From Treponema sp. (lineage in GTDB: Bacteria > Spirochaetota > Spirochaetia > Treponematales > Treponemataceae), in contig JAFXSM010000044.1 in assembly GCA_017525605.1 (NCBI GenBank), forward strand, positions 1-64,000: a DNA stretch of 64,000 bases, read 5' to 3'. A program made the position numbers and the translations under genes. The notes beneath the pieces were generated by a model that did no database searches, had not been told where the DNA came from, and saw only the letters and a list, made by a program, of their open reading frames with translations. Below are positions 18,301-27,100 of the stretch, piece after piece. How positions within the stretch are numbered: position 1 is the first letter of the stretch; every line of letters starts with the position of its first letter.

Positions 18301-18502
18301 CTTTTCTGACGATTTCGCCGTTCTCGTTTTCGATTACGAGGCACCAGTCTTTGACATACCGCTTTTCCTTAATCTGAATCGGAATTTCGAGTATGTCTTT
18401 CGTTCCGTCATTGTTAGGAGAAATGTAGACAGTCTCCTTTTCAGCGAATGCGATTCCACAAAACATCATGAAAACCGCGGAAGATAAAAAAATCTTTTTC
18501 AT
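15362..18502 (-). CDS. Large secreted protein: FlgD-like Ig repeats with C-terminal OmpA domain
   Basis: It has 1046 residues from ATG 18502, which is preceded by AGGT at a usable distance; an in-frame TTG at 18520 is less likely. A signal peptide (MKKIFLSSAVFMMFCGIAFA) is followed by eight modules of about 90-100 residues. Each has a W/F-D/N-G turn and an ending like DGTYSYYMKATDDNGN (FlgD_ig type). Many begin with FSPDGDGNxD, an acidic Ca-binding-like motif. The last 125 residues are an OmpA domain: IEGHANSMSG, LSKERAQFVKSQL and NNWKNRRVEF match the peptidoglycan-binding consensus. It should be anchored to the wall in the periplasm with the Ig rod extending outward. It lies 43 bp downstream of the UPF0164 gene in the same operon. 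Confidence 0.85.
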   Translation of the reverse strand: MKKIFLSSAVFMMFCGIAFAEKETVYISPNNDGTKDILEIPIQIKEKRYVKDWCLVIENENGEIVRKVENKDKRDSKMTFKKFWKALFTPKTGVDIPSTVSWNGVMDNGEIAPDGTYSYYMKATDDNGNSGMTEKLTVVVDNTPPEIAVVQPDDNGKIFGEGTKILFPVNQSGSKEDLWTGVFSDVRGNPVRTIKWTTSEPLKFDWNGTDDTGLPLPDGVYSYKISATDKAGNTSEETISNIIYSAEKPATNIAITDGKYFSPQGNSATKEIKFDVKIPVPDERSGNKLKEWSVKIVDDKGNVYKTFFGTDNPPESISWNGKDEDGNFVKEGNSYQASVKAKYLNGYETAPMNSPLFTLDNTEPKAKVAAKSLTFSPDGDGNLDTLELTQSFPEDLLGSPIENWAGKLVNARGETVKEVNFGAYPPETFSWDGMNNDNQLAEDGTYKYILSAMDKAGNSNEISVADIKLDTSKTELLLNLNKTAFNPDRPADIRITPVVKSSSRITKFEFAVLDENGNKVWGQDGTFLPASFTWNGKGNDNVTSKDGNYVAVLKTVSENGSESSVKSQKFVIDTVPPTIELTPKFTHFSPDADGLKDSIPIATKSSAEESWTARVYNDKNESVKTYTWKGEVPSFEFDGTDSKGNILPDGKYKIVFTSEDAAGNKATSEIPNIVVDNRETKAYVTAESQAFSPNGDGKFDTQKFTIKNSLNDGIENWKFEIATADGKAVKVWSNETSPSIPSTILWDGLGDDGKTVEDNVYTAKLEINYEKGNKVSTVSPAFISCVTPPKASVKTAPEYFSPDNDGEADDLYIQLKADTLVPLKSWSFQINDPKGAKFWTTSGKSSITEQIKWDGRSNNKSNELVQSAMDYPYVFTVTDALGMTSTVEGIIPIDILVVRDGNKLKMAVPSIIFRSDAADFKGEGEPGVAKGKGLAKEQIANNERILKRIAVVLNKFKSYKVTIEGHANSMSGTVAEEEGTKTEIYGPGLKQLSKERAQFVKSQLTKYGVDSSRLTAIGQGGTQPIVDRTDKANNWKNRRVEFILIK

Positions 18503-18545
18503 TCGTGTACCTATTTTCAATTATTTTTTTTGATTCTGATTTTGA

Positions 18546-19625
18546 TTACCACATCTTGATTTCAGGCGGCTGCGTGTCCCTGAGTCCGAGGTCGAGAATC
18601 ACGCCCGCGCTTACTGCGTCGACGTTCTCGTAAAGCCTCTGCCATGCTGCTCCTGTTGTGATTTCGCTCTGGTCCCAGTCGTGCTTCTTCAAAGTCTCGC
18701 TCTTTGACTTTATGAGGATGTTGAAGCTGAGTCCGACTGACGGCATGAGGTTCTTGTATTCGTTTTTAGAATATTCCTGCAAGTCGAATTCCCATGCAGT
18801 CGAAAGTTTCACGATGTCGAAGAATCTCATCTGAAGTCCCGCGTCGAAAACTACGTTCTGGAAGCCCGGGGATGCAACGTCAACTGAAAGACCGAGCTTG
18901 AACGCGTCCGTGTCGATGAAATGCGCCGCCGCTCCGATCCTGAGCGTTGCGAGTGCCGGCCATGCGTCCGCGTAGTCGATTGTCGTTGTTCCGTCGTCAT
19001 GCGTTGTCACGCTCGAATCGATTCCCCACGCTTCCGTGTCTGTGTACATTTTTCCGAGGTTCGTGAGCGCAACTCCGAAGCGGAGATTTTTCAGGAATCC
19101 GACTTCGCCTGCGTTGTAGTATGTTCCGAGTGCCGCGCTGAGCGTCCAGTCCGAGCCAGCTCCCCAAAGAAGACCGAAGTTGCCCGAAAGTCCGACAGAA
19201 AGATTGTCCGTTATGTCTTTTGAATATCCGGCGGTGAATGCGATGTTGTTGCCGAGATTCATGTGCTCGTATTCCGAGAACACTCCCTGCACGAGAAATG
19301 TCGGCACGCACCATCGGCTTGCGATTGTGAGACCGAGGTCGAACGCTCCTCCGAGTGAAGTGTCGCTTGGGTCGTTGCTGTCGAAGAGCATCGTGCCTGA
19401 AAGGCCGAGCGAGCTTCTCTGCGCGAATCCTGCGATTGCCGGGTTGTTCACGACGGAATCCGGCGTAATCTCGGTCAACGCTCCTCCCGCCGCAGATTTC
19501 GCGTCTGTGAGCAGGAACGGGCTTGTGAGCCTGAGCATATTCTGACCACCTGCCGGCGGATTGTAAGCTGCCGCGCTTGTGCCGAGCATTGCCAGAGTCG
19601 CAAGGGCTATCATAGATTTTTTCAT
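18546..19625 (-). CDS. UPF0164-type outer membrane beta-barrel protein
   Basis: It has 359 residues from ATG 19625, which has a strong GGAGG 6 bp upstream; the open frame upstream to 19700 is not needed. A signal peptide, MKKSMIALATLAMLGTSAAA, precedes a mature protein with PAIAGFAQRSSLGLSG and alternating amphipathic strands, and the protein ends in an aromatic residue (IKMW). This pattern fits the treponemal UPF0164 family and the wider PorV/FadL-like barrels, which move hydrophobic compounds or assist surface export. It is first gene of a two-gene operon with the Ig/OmpA protein, suggesting the barrel and the periplasmic rod form one complex; that is inference. Confidence 0.8.
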   Translation of the reverse strand: MKKSMIALATLAMLGTSAAAYNPPAGGQNMLRLTSPFLLTDAKSAAGGALTEITPDSVVNNPAIAGFAQRSSLGLSGTMLFDSNDPSDTSLGGAFDLGLTIASRWCVPTFLVQGVFSEYEHMNLGNNIAFTAGYSKDITDNLSVGLSGNFGLLWGAGSDWTLSAALGTYYNAGEVGFLKNLRFGVALTNLGKMYTDTEAWGIDSSVTTHDDGTTTIDYADAWPALATLRIGAAAHFIDTDAFKLGLSVDVASPGFQNVVFDAGLQMRFFDIVKLSTAWEFDLQEYSKNEYKNLMPSVGLSFNILIKSKSETLKKHDWDQSEITTGAAWQRLYENVDAVSAGVILDLGLRDTQPPEIKMW

Positions 19626-19791
19626 AAAAACCTCCAAATTATTATTCCTCATTTTAAAGATTTCGGAAAACCGAATAAATTTGCTTACGGAAACAAGCAA
19701 TATTTTTCCATAAAAACAAATTTTATTCTCTAACGTTTCTATTCGCTAAAAAGAGCATTTTTTTTGCCGATAATGCAGATGTGGTGAGTGC

Positions 19792-21300
19792 ATGGAAATC
19801 ATAACTGTATACGGAAAAAAGGCTTCGGCTATCAGAGCTGACGGCGATATAGATTATAAAAAAAGTTATACACAGCAGAATTTTTCTGCAGATTCTCAGC
19901 AATCGAGAAGGCGCATCCGCGATGAGTATTCGTCATCTGATTTTGCATACGGAATCAGGGGATATTCTCCGAAAGCGGCTTCGAAAAAAGAAAAGAGGAC
20001 GGGCAGCGGATTGTTCGGTTCAATCAGCAATTTTTTCGACGGAATGGCATTCTCGGTTCACAACCTTACGAACAAAAATACGATTCGAAGCTATTACAGC
20101 CCTGAAAAGTCAAAGGCGAAATTCGACTATGCGTTCAGCGGAATGCAGAATTTCTCTCAGCCGAAATCGCAGGTCGCGGTAAAGAAAGCTGACAGGAGGG
20201 CAGGGCTTGATGCTTTTGCTGTCCGGTTTCTGCATCTTGTCGCGTTCAGCGCAATCTGCCTCGTAGTTCCGTATTACATTTTCAATTTTCTGAACAACAT
20301 CGTTGACGACAGGGATTTTACGGGGTTGAGCGAATGGACTGCTTCCGAATCAGTTCCGACTGTCACTGTTACCGACGCTGATTCTGGCGAGACGATAACG
20401 AAGGATTTGGAGACTCTCGAAAGTCTTTTCGGTGCGAAAATTGTTGATGCCGAGAATTCTTTGGCGTTCTCGTTCGAGAAAAATGACATCATATTCGACA
20501 GCGAGGGAAACCTCATCATGGACGGCGGCGAGATTGAGGCTGAGGAAACTTACACAATCGGCGAGCCTGTCACTTATTCGGTTTACAAAGTGAAGAGCGG
20601 CGATACCGTTGAGACGATTTCGAGGAAATTCGGACTCCGGACCCTCGACACTATCATTGCCGTGAACGAAATCAAGAACGTCCGTTCGATAAAAGCCGGT
20701 CAGAAACTCACGATTCCTTCGCAGGACGGAATAATCCACAAAATCGCATCCGGCGATTCTCTTCTTTCGCTTTCCGTGAAATATCACGTCCCGATGGAAG
20801 ATATTTTGGACGTGAACGACATTTCTTCTTCGATTCTTTCAATCGGGCAGAAGATTTTCATTCCTGGCGCGAAACTCGACAAGGACGCGCTTCTCGATGC
20901 GATGGGCGAGCGTTTCAGAAGCCCGATTACAGTCGGCTGGAGGCTCACTTCGCACTTTGGCCCTAGAACTGACCCTATTTCTGGCGTTGCTTCGAACCAC
21001 ACCGGAATCGATATGGCTTGTCCGAAGGGAACTCCAATCAAGGCTGCGATGAGCGGAACAGTTCTCAAAGCCGGCTGGTCGAACATTTACGGAAACTACG
21101 TTCTGATGAAGCATCCGGGCGGATATCAGACGCTTTACGGACACATGACGCGCTACGTCGTCAAGCAGGGGCAGTCTGTTGACCAGAGCGTCTGCATCGG
21201 CTATGTCGGCTCGACCGGATATTCAACCGGCCCGCACTTGCATTTCACGGTTTACAAGAGCGGAAAAAGAATCGATCCGTTGCCGTTGATAAAGAAGTGA
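19792..21300 (+). CDS. Membrane-anchored LysM-M23 peptidoglycan peptidase
   Basis: A 502-residue protein. The first 140 residues are cytoplasmic, basic and low-complexity. One membrane segment (about 143-168) is followed by two LysM modules (about 263-309 and 315-358), which bind glycan strands. An M23 endopeptidase domain (about 380-500) comes last. Zinc ligands are His403 and Asp407 (NHTGID) and His484 (PHLH), with His451 (YGHM) and His482 as catalytic partners, so the enzyme looks active and not a divisome activator of the EnvC type. The start has GGTGAG 5 bp upstream. The zinc-ribbon gene follows after 16 bp. Confidence 0.9.
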   Translation: MEIITVYGKKASAIRADGDIDYKKSYTQQNFSADSQQSRRRIRDEYSSSDFAYGIRGYSPKAASKKEKRTGSGLFGSISNFFDGMAFSVHNLTNKNTIRSYYSPEKSKAKFDYAFSGMQNFSQPKSQVAVKKADRRAGLDAFAVRFLHLVAFSAICLVVPYYIFNFLNNIVDDRDFTGLSEWTASESVPTVTVTDADSGETITKDLETLESLFGAKIVDAENSLAFSFEKNDIIFDSEGNLIMDGGEIEAEETYTIGEPVTYSVYKVKSGDTVETISRKFGLRTLDTIIAVNEIKNVRSIKAGQKLTIPSQDGIIHKIASGDSLLSLSVKYHVPMEDILDVNDISSSILSIGQKIFIPGAKLDKDALLDAMGERFRSPITVGWRLTSHFGPRTDPISGVASNHTGIDMACPKGTPIKAAMSGTVLKAGWSNIYGNYVLMKHPGGYQTLYGHMTRYVVKQGQSVDQSVCIGYVGSTGYSTGPHLHFTVYKSGKRIDPLPLIKK

Positions 21301-21316
21301 AATACAATCGACTGCA

Positions 21317-21580
21317 ATGAATTTTGTAAGTGTTTGTAAGAATTGCGGACGCACCATCGAACAGGATTTCTTTTATTGTCCGTGGTGCGGCTTTCAGAAA
21401 AAAGAACCTGCTTTGGAGAACAAGCTCAAGAATGCAGTTTTCAATGAGCTTGAATCGAAGCAGGTTTCCGGTCTTGAGAAAAAAATCGGCGAGCTGAAAG
21501 AACGCCTCGACGAACTTGAAAAAGATTTCTCCTCGTTCGTCGCTGATTTCTCTCCCCAGCCGCCTTCGTCAGATTCCTAA
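21317..21580 (+). CDS. Small zinc-ribbon protein with coiled coil
   Basis: An 87-residue protein. CKNCG at residues 7-11 and CPWCG at about 21-25 form a CxxC...CxxC zinc ribbon. Residues about 40-72 (LESKQVSGLEKKIGELKERLDELEKD) form a heptad-repeat coiled coil. There is no catalytic motif. It is cotranscribed with the M23 peptidase gene and ends 9 bp from the convergent carboxypeptidase gene. Function unknown; a protein-protein or nucleic-acid adaptor is plausible. Confidence 0.7.
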   Translation: MNFVSVCKNCGRTIEQDFFYCPWCGFQKKEPALENKLKNAVFNELESKQVSGLEKKIGELKERLDELEKDFSSFVADFSPQPPSSDS

Positions 21581-21589
21581 AAATCAGTT

Positions 21590-23494
21590 TTATTCAGTCT
21601 TAGATTTTCCCAGTTTCAGTTTTGCGAGCGTTCCGAAGAATCTTGATGTCAGATTTCCTGTCTGGAGCGTCCTGTCGGCAACGAGCGGAACTTTTTCCAA
21701 TGTGATGTCTCCGATTTTGTATGTGATGTAGCCGTAGGTGTCGCCCATGTTGACGCTTCCGTAGATGTATGGCGGAAGTGTCAGCGTGTATGTGACTGCG
21801 TTCGCGCTGTCCTTTGCAGTTTCCCCGATGATGTGCGGAACCGGAATCGGATTTGTCCATGCGGGAACGAGATTGACGAATCTTCCGATGTTGTCTTTTG
21901 AAGCTAGTGAGGGAACCGGAAAGAGAAGCTCGCCGTTTTTCTCTGGGACGTAATCCGCGAACGTGCTGAATGCCCATTCCATCATCTCCGTTCCGTCGTG
22001 GATTCGTCCTGCATTTCCTTCGCGCGTGCCGTGTCCTTTTCCCTGCATCGTTATCGAAAGGAAACGCTGTTCGCCGCGCTTTGCCGTGAGTGCAAGGTTG
22101 TATCCGCTTTCGTAAATGAAACCCGTCTTGATTCCGTCAACTCCGTCCATGAGCCCGAGCAGCGGATTCGTGTTCACCTGATGGATTGCGAGAGTGTCGC
22201 CCATTCCTTTCTGCCAGCTCGGAAGGTTTTCTTTGAGCGGGTAGTCGATGTATTTCTGTGAATGGAAGTCCGTAAGACATTCCGGGTATTTCGTGATGTA
22301 GATTCGGGCGAATGTTGCAAGCTCCCTTGCAGTCGTGATGTTGTTCTCGTCGTAGCCGCTCGGTTCGACGAAATGAGTGTTGTTCAGCCCGAGCTTCTTG
22401 CATTCGTCGTTCATTCTCGCGACGAATTTTTCGGGGCTTCCGCTTATGTAATATGCGATTGCCTTTGCAGCGTCGTTTCCGCTTGCGACTGCGAGACCTT
22501 TCATCAGTTCCCTGAGCGTGACTTTCTGACCTTGCCCCAAATGCATTAGCGAAGCGTCTCTCGGCTGGTTCACTGCCCACGACATTTCAGGAAGCGGCAC
22601 TTCGTCGTCCATTGAAAAGTTTCCTTTGTCGATTTCCTGATAGACGATGTACATGACGAAGAGTTTTGTGATTGACGCTGGCGGAATCAGCTTGTCCGCG
22701 TTCTTTTCGTAGAGGATGCAGCCGTTCGATGCGTCAACGAGGATTGCGGCTCCTGCGCGAACGTCGAGGTTTTTCTTTGTGACGTTGTACGGAAGCGGCT
22801 TCAGGTCGAGGGTGCGCTTGCTTTGATATTTCTTGTCGAGGAAATTCTCAAGCTCCGAGCGCGACTCGTGCGAAATCTGCACTGTCCTTGATGTGTCGGA
22901 GAATCCCGCCATCCACAAGTTGAATGCGAAAACTGCGATGAGCGCGGCAAATGCGAATATGCCCGTGACTGCCAATATTTTTACGCGTTTTGGAAGTTTC
23001 ATGTATCTCTCCTTTGTGTCGTAGAAAAAATCCAGGACAGAACCGACAGCTTTTCCGATTCTGGTGTTCCTGTTGATTCTGATTCTGCGCTTTTTCTTTT
23101 CTTCGTTTTCTGTTTTCGTGCTGTTCCCGTATTCGTCTTTGCCTGTAATAAAGTCGAGTACGCAATTTATCTGCTTTTTGATGCTGATTATTATGTCACC
23201 CGGAAAATCATACGGAACTGCCTCGTCGTAAGTGTCGCCGTCGTCGTCGCTGTTTTCGTTTTGTGCCGGCTTCTCCTTCGTTTGCTTTCCGTTTCCGCTT
23301 TTGTCTTTGTTTGGGGGTTGCTTGAGCTTGCTTTTTTTCTTGTCTTCCTCAATCTCGCTGAGTTTCTGCTTCAGTTCCTCAAGATTCGGATTTTCAGTTT
23401 TCTTTTCCCTGATGATATTTCCGTTTTTGTCGAATTTGACTAGCGGATTCGTGTTTTTTATTCTTTTTGGTGATTTATTGTTGAACAGGTGCAT
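21590..23494 (-). CDS. D-alanyl-D-alanine carboxypeptidase (S11) with long cytoplasmic domain
   Basis: Read from ATG 23494 (MHLFNNKSPKR) it has 634 residues; the open frame runs 48 codons further up but that part looks non-coding. The first 170 residues are cytoplasmic and highly charged (K, E, N rich), an unusual extension. A membrane segment (about 171-197) follows, then the periplasmic DD-peptidase. Its three motifs are SITK (Ser274, Lys277), SGN (338-340) and KTG (456-458). The C-terminal beta domain (PYIYGSVNMGDTYGYI...) matches PBP5-type enzymes. It trims the terminal D-Ala of stem peptides. No Shine-Dalgarno sequence is visible; TAAGAT lies 8 bp before the ATG. Confidence 0.88.
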   Translation of the reverse strand: MHLFNNKSPKRIKNTNPLVKFDKNGNIIREKKTENPNLEELKQKLSEIEEDKKKSKLKQPPNKDKSGNGKQTKEKPAQNENSDDDGDTYDEAVPYDFPGDIIISIKKQINCVLDFITGKDEYGNSTKTENEEKKKRRIRINRNTRIGKAVGSVLDFFYDTKERYMKLPKRVKILAVTGIFAFAALIAVFAFNLWMAGFSDTSRTVQISHESRSELENFLDKKYQSKRTLDLKPLPYNVTKKNLDVRAGAAILVDASNGCILYEKNADKLIPPASITKLFVMYIVYQEIDKGNFSMDDEVPLPEMSWAVNQPRDASLMHLGQGQKVTLRELMKGLAVASGNDAAKAIAYYISGSPEKFVARMNDECKKLGLNNTHFVEPSGYDENNITTARELATFARIYITKYPECLTDFHSQKYIDYPLKENLPSWQKGMGDTLAIHQVNTNPLLGLMDGVDGIKTGFIYESGYNLALTAKRGEQRFLSITMQGKGHGTREGNAGRIHDGTEMMEWAFSTFADYVPEKNGELLFPVPSLASKDNIGRFVNLVPAWTNPIPVPHIIGETAKDSANAVTYTLTLPPYIYGSVNMGDTYGYITYKIGDITLEKVPLVADRTLQTGNLTSRFFGTLAKLKLGKSKTE

Positions 23495-23612
23495 AGGAAA
23501 GAATCTTATCAAATCATTCGATAAAAAAAAATCCAAAAAAAATCCGCACTTCATTTCACAAAAACAAACGCTTTCATGAAAACTCGTGCGGATTTTTAAA
23601 GAATCTCGGCTT

Positions 23613-23993
23613 TTACTGAACGATTCTGAAATCGTCAACGTATCTGAACGTGATTCTCTTTCTTCCGATTCTCATATCCGAATATGTTCCGTTGAAATAG
23701 AGAATCACTGTATAAGCTGTGTTGTATACAGAATCAAGTACTGTTGCAGAAAAAACTTTTGTGCCGGTGTTTTTGTCGTCTTGGTAATCGTAGTCCAGAA
23801 TCTGATATTTGTTGTTCCGACTTGGTGTCAGGTACTCCATTATCTGATCCTTTTCGTTTATCGTTATCGAGACGCGCTCGGTCTTTGTCGTTCCTGTAAA
23901 ATCGAATTTTGATACCTGCACGGCAGATGCGCATAGCACAGCGAAACTGAAGATAAAGAGAACGGCCGAGAACTTTTTTAATGTAGATTTCAT
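23613..23993 (-). CDS. Secreted hypothetical protein
   Basis: A 126-residue protein with a classical signal peptide (MKSTLKKFSAVLFIFSFAVLCASA) and a beta-rich mature part (FSATVLDSVYNTAYTVILYFNGTYSDM). AGGAGG stands 6 bp before the ATG. No family recognised. It lies downstream of the pectin esterase gene on the same strand, separated by a hairpin, so limited cotranscription is possible. Confidence 0.7.
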   Translation of the reverse strand: MKSTLKKFSAVLFIFSFAVLCASAVQVSKFDFTGTTKTERVSITINEKDQIMEYLTPSRNNKYQILDYDYQDDKNTGTKVFSATVLDSVYNTAYTVILYFNGTYSDMRIGRKRITFRYVDDFRIVQ

Positions 23994-24033
23994 AGTCTGC
24001 CTCCTTATTGCTTATTCAATTTCTGGCATCGAC

Positions 24034-24075
24034 AAGAATAGTCCGGCGGTTGCCATTGCCCGTCAGACTATTCTT
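24034..24075. terminator. Hairpin between the pectin esterase gene and the next gene
   Basis: Ten-bp perfect arms AAGAATAGTC (24034-24043) and GACTATTCTT (24066-24075) with an inner GC-rich loop. It lies 33 bp after the esterase stop codon. On the minus strand it lacks a long T run, so it may be an mRNA-protecting hairpin or a weak terminator. Confidence 0.5.
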
Positions 24076-24107
24076 ATTATATCTCCAAAATCTCCATTTT
24101 TCAAATG

Positions 24108-27100
24108 CTATTTTGCGTCGATGACTGCATTTGTCGGAGCAGTTGCTTTAAGGGATTCGATTTGCTCCTGCATGTATTTCGTCCAGTATTCGTCGTCGCA
24201 GCTGAATTTTCCTTCCGAGTCAACGCTGAACATTATCGTGCCGTCGGAATTTTCTCCGATTGCCTTTGCCGGCTGCTTCACGCTCTTTGCAAGCACCGGA
24301 ATCTTCTTCTGAATTTCCTTCGCGAATTCTCCTGCTATGATGAATCCTCCGAGTTTGTTGTTGTGAGTTGAGTCGCCCTTGAACATGAGTTCGCGCGCTT
24401 CCTTGTCGCTTCCTGCGTCCGCATACGCTTTTTCGTAGAGCGACTTCGTTATCTCGAATCCGTCGATTAAGATGACGTTCTCCTCTTCTGCAAGCTGGCG
24501 GACTGCCTCAACATACGCGTTGCCGCTTGTGGTGAGCGTTCCTGTCGATGTGTCCGTGGAGTCGTGGTGCGGCCTGATTTTTCCGTCGCTGAAATAGAGC
24601 CTTGAAACCGGAGTCACGAGAACCGGAGTCGCGCCCGCCTTTCTTGCAACGTCAATGTACTGCTTGAGATACCACTTGTACGTTCCGCCGTTGTCGTATG
24701 AGTAGAATTCGTCTCCGTATTTCGCCTTGTATGACGACGGAGTTTCGACTTTCTTTCCCGCCGTGACAGGATAGATTCCCTTTTCGTCAGGTTCCCCGAG
24801 CGGGACGTATCTGTCCTCAAGATATCCCGACGAATTCGAGCAGTCGTTGTGCCCGAACTGGATGAAAAGGAAGTCGCCCTTGTCGATGTTGGCAGCGATT
24901 TTGTCGAGCGAGCCTTCGTTGATGAAGTTTCGTGACGAGCGTCCGCCGTTCGCATAGTTCTGCACCGCGACTGTTGAATTGAAGAAGCACTGGAGGAATT
25001 CGCCCCACGCGCCTTCGTTCCTTGTCTGGTTCGACGACCACATTCCCTTTGCGCTGTAATCTTTGCAAGTTGAATCTGACGCGAGGAACACGTTCACAGC
25101 CCCGAACACGCGCGGAACATCGCTTTTTGCGTTCGAAGGAACTGAATATCCCTCGTTGATTTTCGCGTCGAGTTTTGCCTCCGCGGTCGGTCCTTCAAGG
25201 GCGTTTTCCGTCCTTGCCTTCACGACAGCCTTGATTGTCGAAAGCGAATCTTCTTTCTGAATGAGATATGTCCTGTCTCCGAATCCGCGCGACTGTTTTA
25301 CGAGAGTTTCCTTTCCGTTTTTGACCCTGTACCAGAAAATCTCCGAGCTGTCGAGCGAATCTCTTGAGCCGAGCGAGTAGTGCAGGGTGATTGTGTGTCC
25401 AGGGTACGGCGTGTTGATGTCGTCGTCTGTCGTAAAGCTCGGTGCTTTTTCGAACGAGAGCACTGGCGGAAGTTTCGCTTCCGGGAGGACGATTGCGGTG
25501 ATTTTGTAGCCGATGTCGTCTTCAGTGATTTTGTAAGTTTTCGAGTCTTTTTCGTTCGCAAGCGCAGACTTCACGAGAGTCTTCTTTCCGAATTTGTCCC
25601 TGAACCAGCCGATTATAGAGACATCTTCGTTTTTCGTTGCGAGCGCGTAGTCGAGTGTGAGAACCGCGCCTACATACGGAACTTCATAATTCGCGTCGGT
25701 CTTTATCGACGGCTCACGACTGAATTTCGCGCTTTCCGTGTCGCGACTTCCGTTTTCAAGCGAATAGACCGGCTTCCAGCTTCCGAGATAATTTTTTACG
25801 GTGTACGTTCCGTCATCTTCCGAAACAGTTCCTTCCGTTCGTGAATCGAAATCAAGCCCGTCTTTCCATTGCGTGTTTATTTCCCTGAACTTCGCGTTCT
25901 CAGGCTTGTTGCTGCTCATCTTCGTCCAGCCTTCGTCGCTGATTGCTTCGTCGCTCGAAAGAGTCGTGTTGACGAATGCGACCGATGCGTCCGCTCCCCA
26001 CGGTCGGCCGAAGAATCCCGGCGCGTTGTAGACGTTCTCGTCGCGCGAGATGAGGCAGTTCAAAAATAGATATCCTTTTTCAGTCGTCTGCCTTGCTGCA
26101 GTTATGTAGCCTGCTGCCGGTTTGTCAGTGTAGCCCGCGAAACAAAGCTCGCAGTTTTCGAAAACGAATGTTCCTGAGCCGAAAATATAATCGGTGTTTC
26201 CTTCGATGAAGCAGTTCCGAAGATATCCCTTGATTTTCGCGCCTGTGTAGAAAGTGTCCTGCGAGCCCAAGAATTTGCAGCCGATGAATTCAGTTTCGTC
26301 CGCTTCGATTAGAATCGCCGCCGAGCGTTCCGTGCCCGCCTTTGAGCGAACGTCCGAATTGAAATTGCGTGCGAATTTGATTGAGCCGTCGCTTTCAACT
26401 CCGTCTTTCAGTTCTTCGTCAGTCACATATTTGTTGAATGAAGTTTCGAACGTGATTCCTTCCGCATGGAATTTTTTTGCGGACGGCTTTATGTAGGTCG
26501 CGCCACCCCATTTTGCGACCGTCTTCTTTCCGAATTTGTCGTATGCGAGGTTCTCGTCGTACCAGCCGTTCGCATCTACTGAGTAATATTTGTAGCCGAT
26601 TCCGTAGTACCAGGTGAGCTTCGCTTCTTTTGAGGAGTCAGCATTTTTGAGCGTCAGATACGGAACTGCAATCTGAATCTGCTCCCTGTAAACTCCCGGT
26701 TCAATCAGAATCGTGATTCTTTCCGATTCCGATTTCGGATTCATTGCCGCAGCGGTTTTTATCGCTTCTCCGACAGTTTTGAATTCCTTGTCTTTTCCGA
26801 CTTGCAGAGTTTTTCTCAATGGTATTGCTTCGGAATTTTTCTTTACGAGCGAAAGTTTTATGTCCTTTTCGACTTCAGTTCCGTTTACGACAATGTGATC
26901 TATCGTTTTGACAGTTTCAGAATCGACCGAGACTTCGTATGCGCCGTTTCTGAGTTCCGCTGAATATTTTTCGCCAGAGATTTTTCCGCCGTACGAATAT
27001 CCGTCGTCAAGCCGCCTGAATGTTATTCCGCTTGGGATTTCGCTTGTTTCTCCGAAGAATTTTCCGCTCACAGAATAAAGCTTTTTCTTTTCGACAACGA

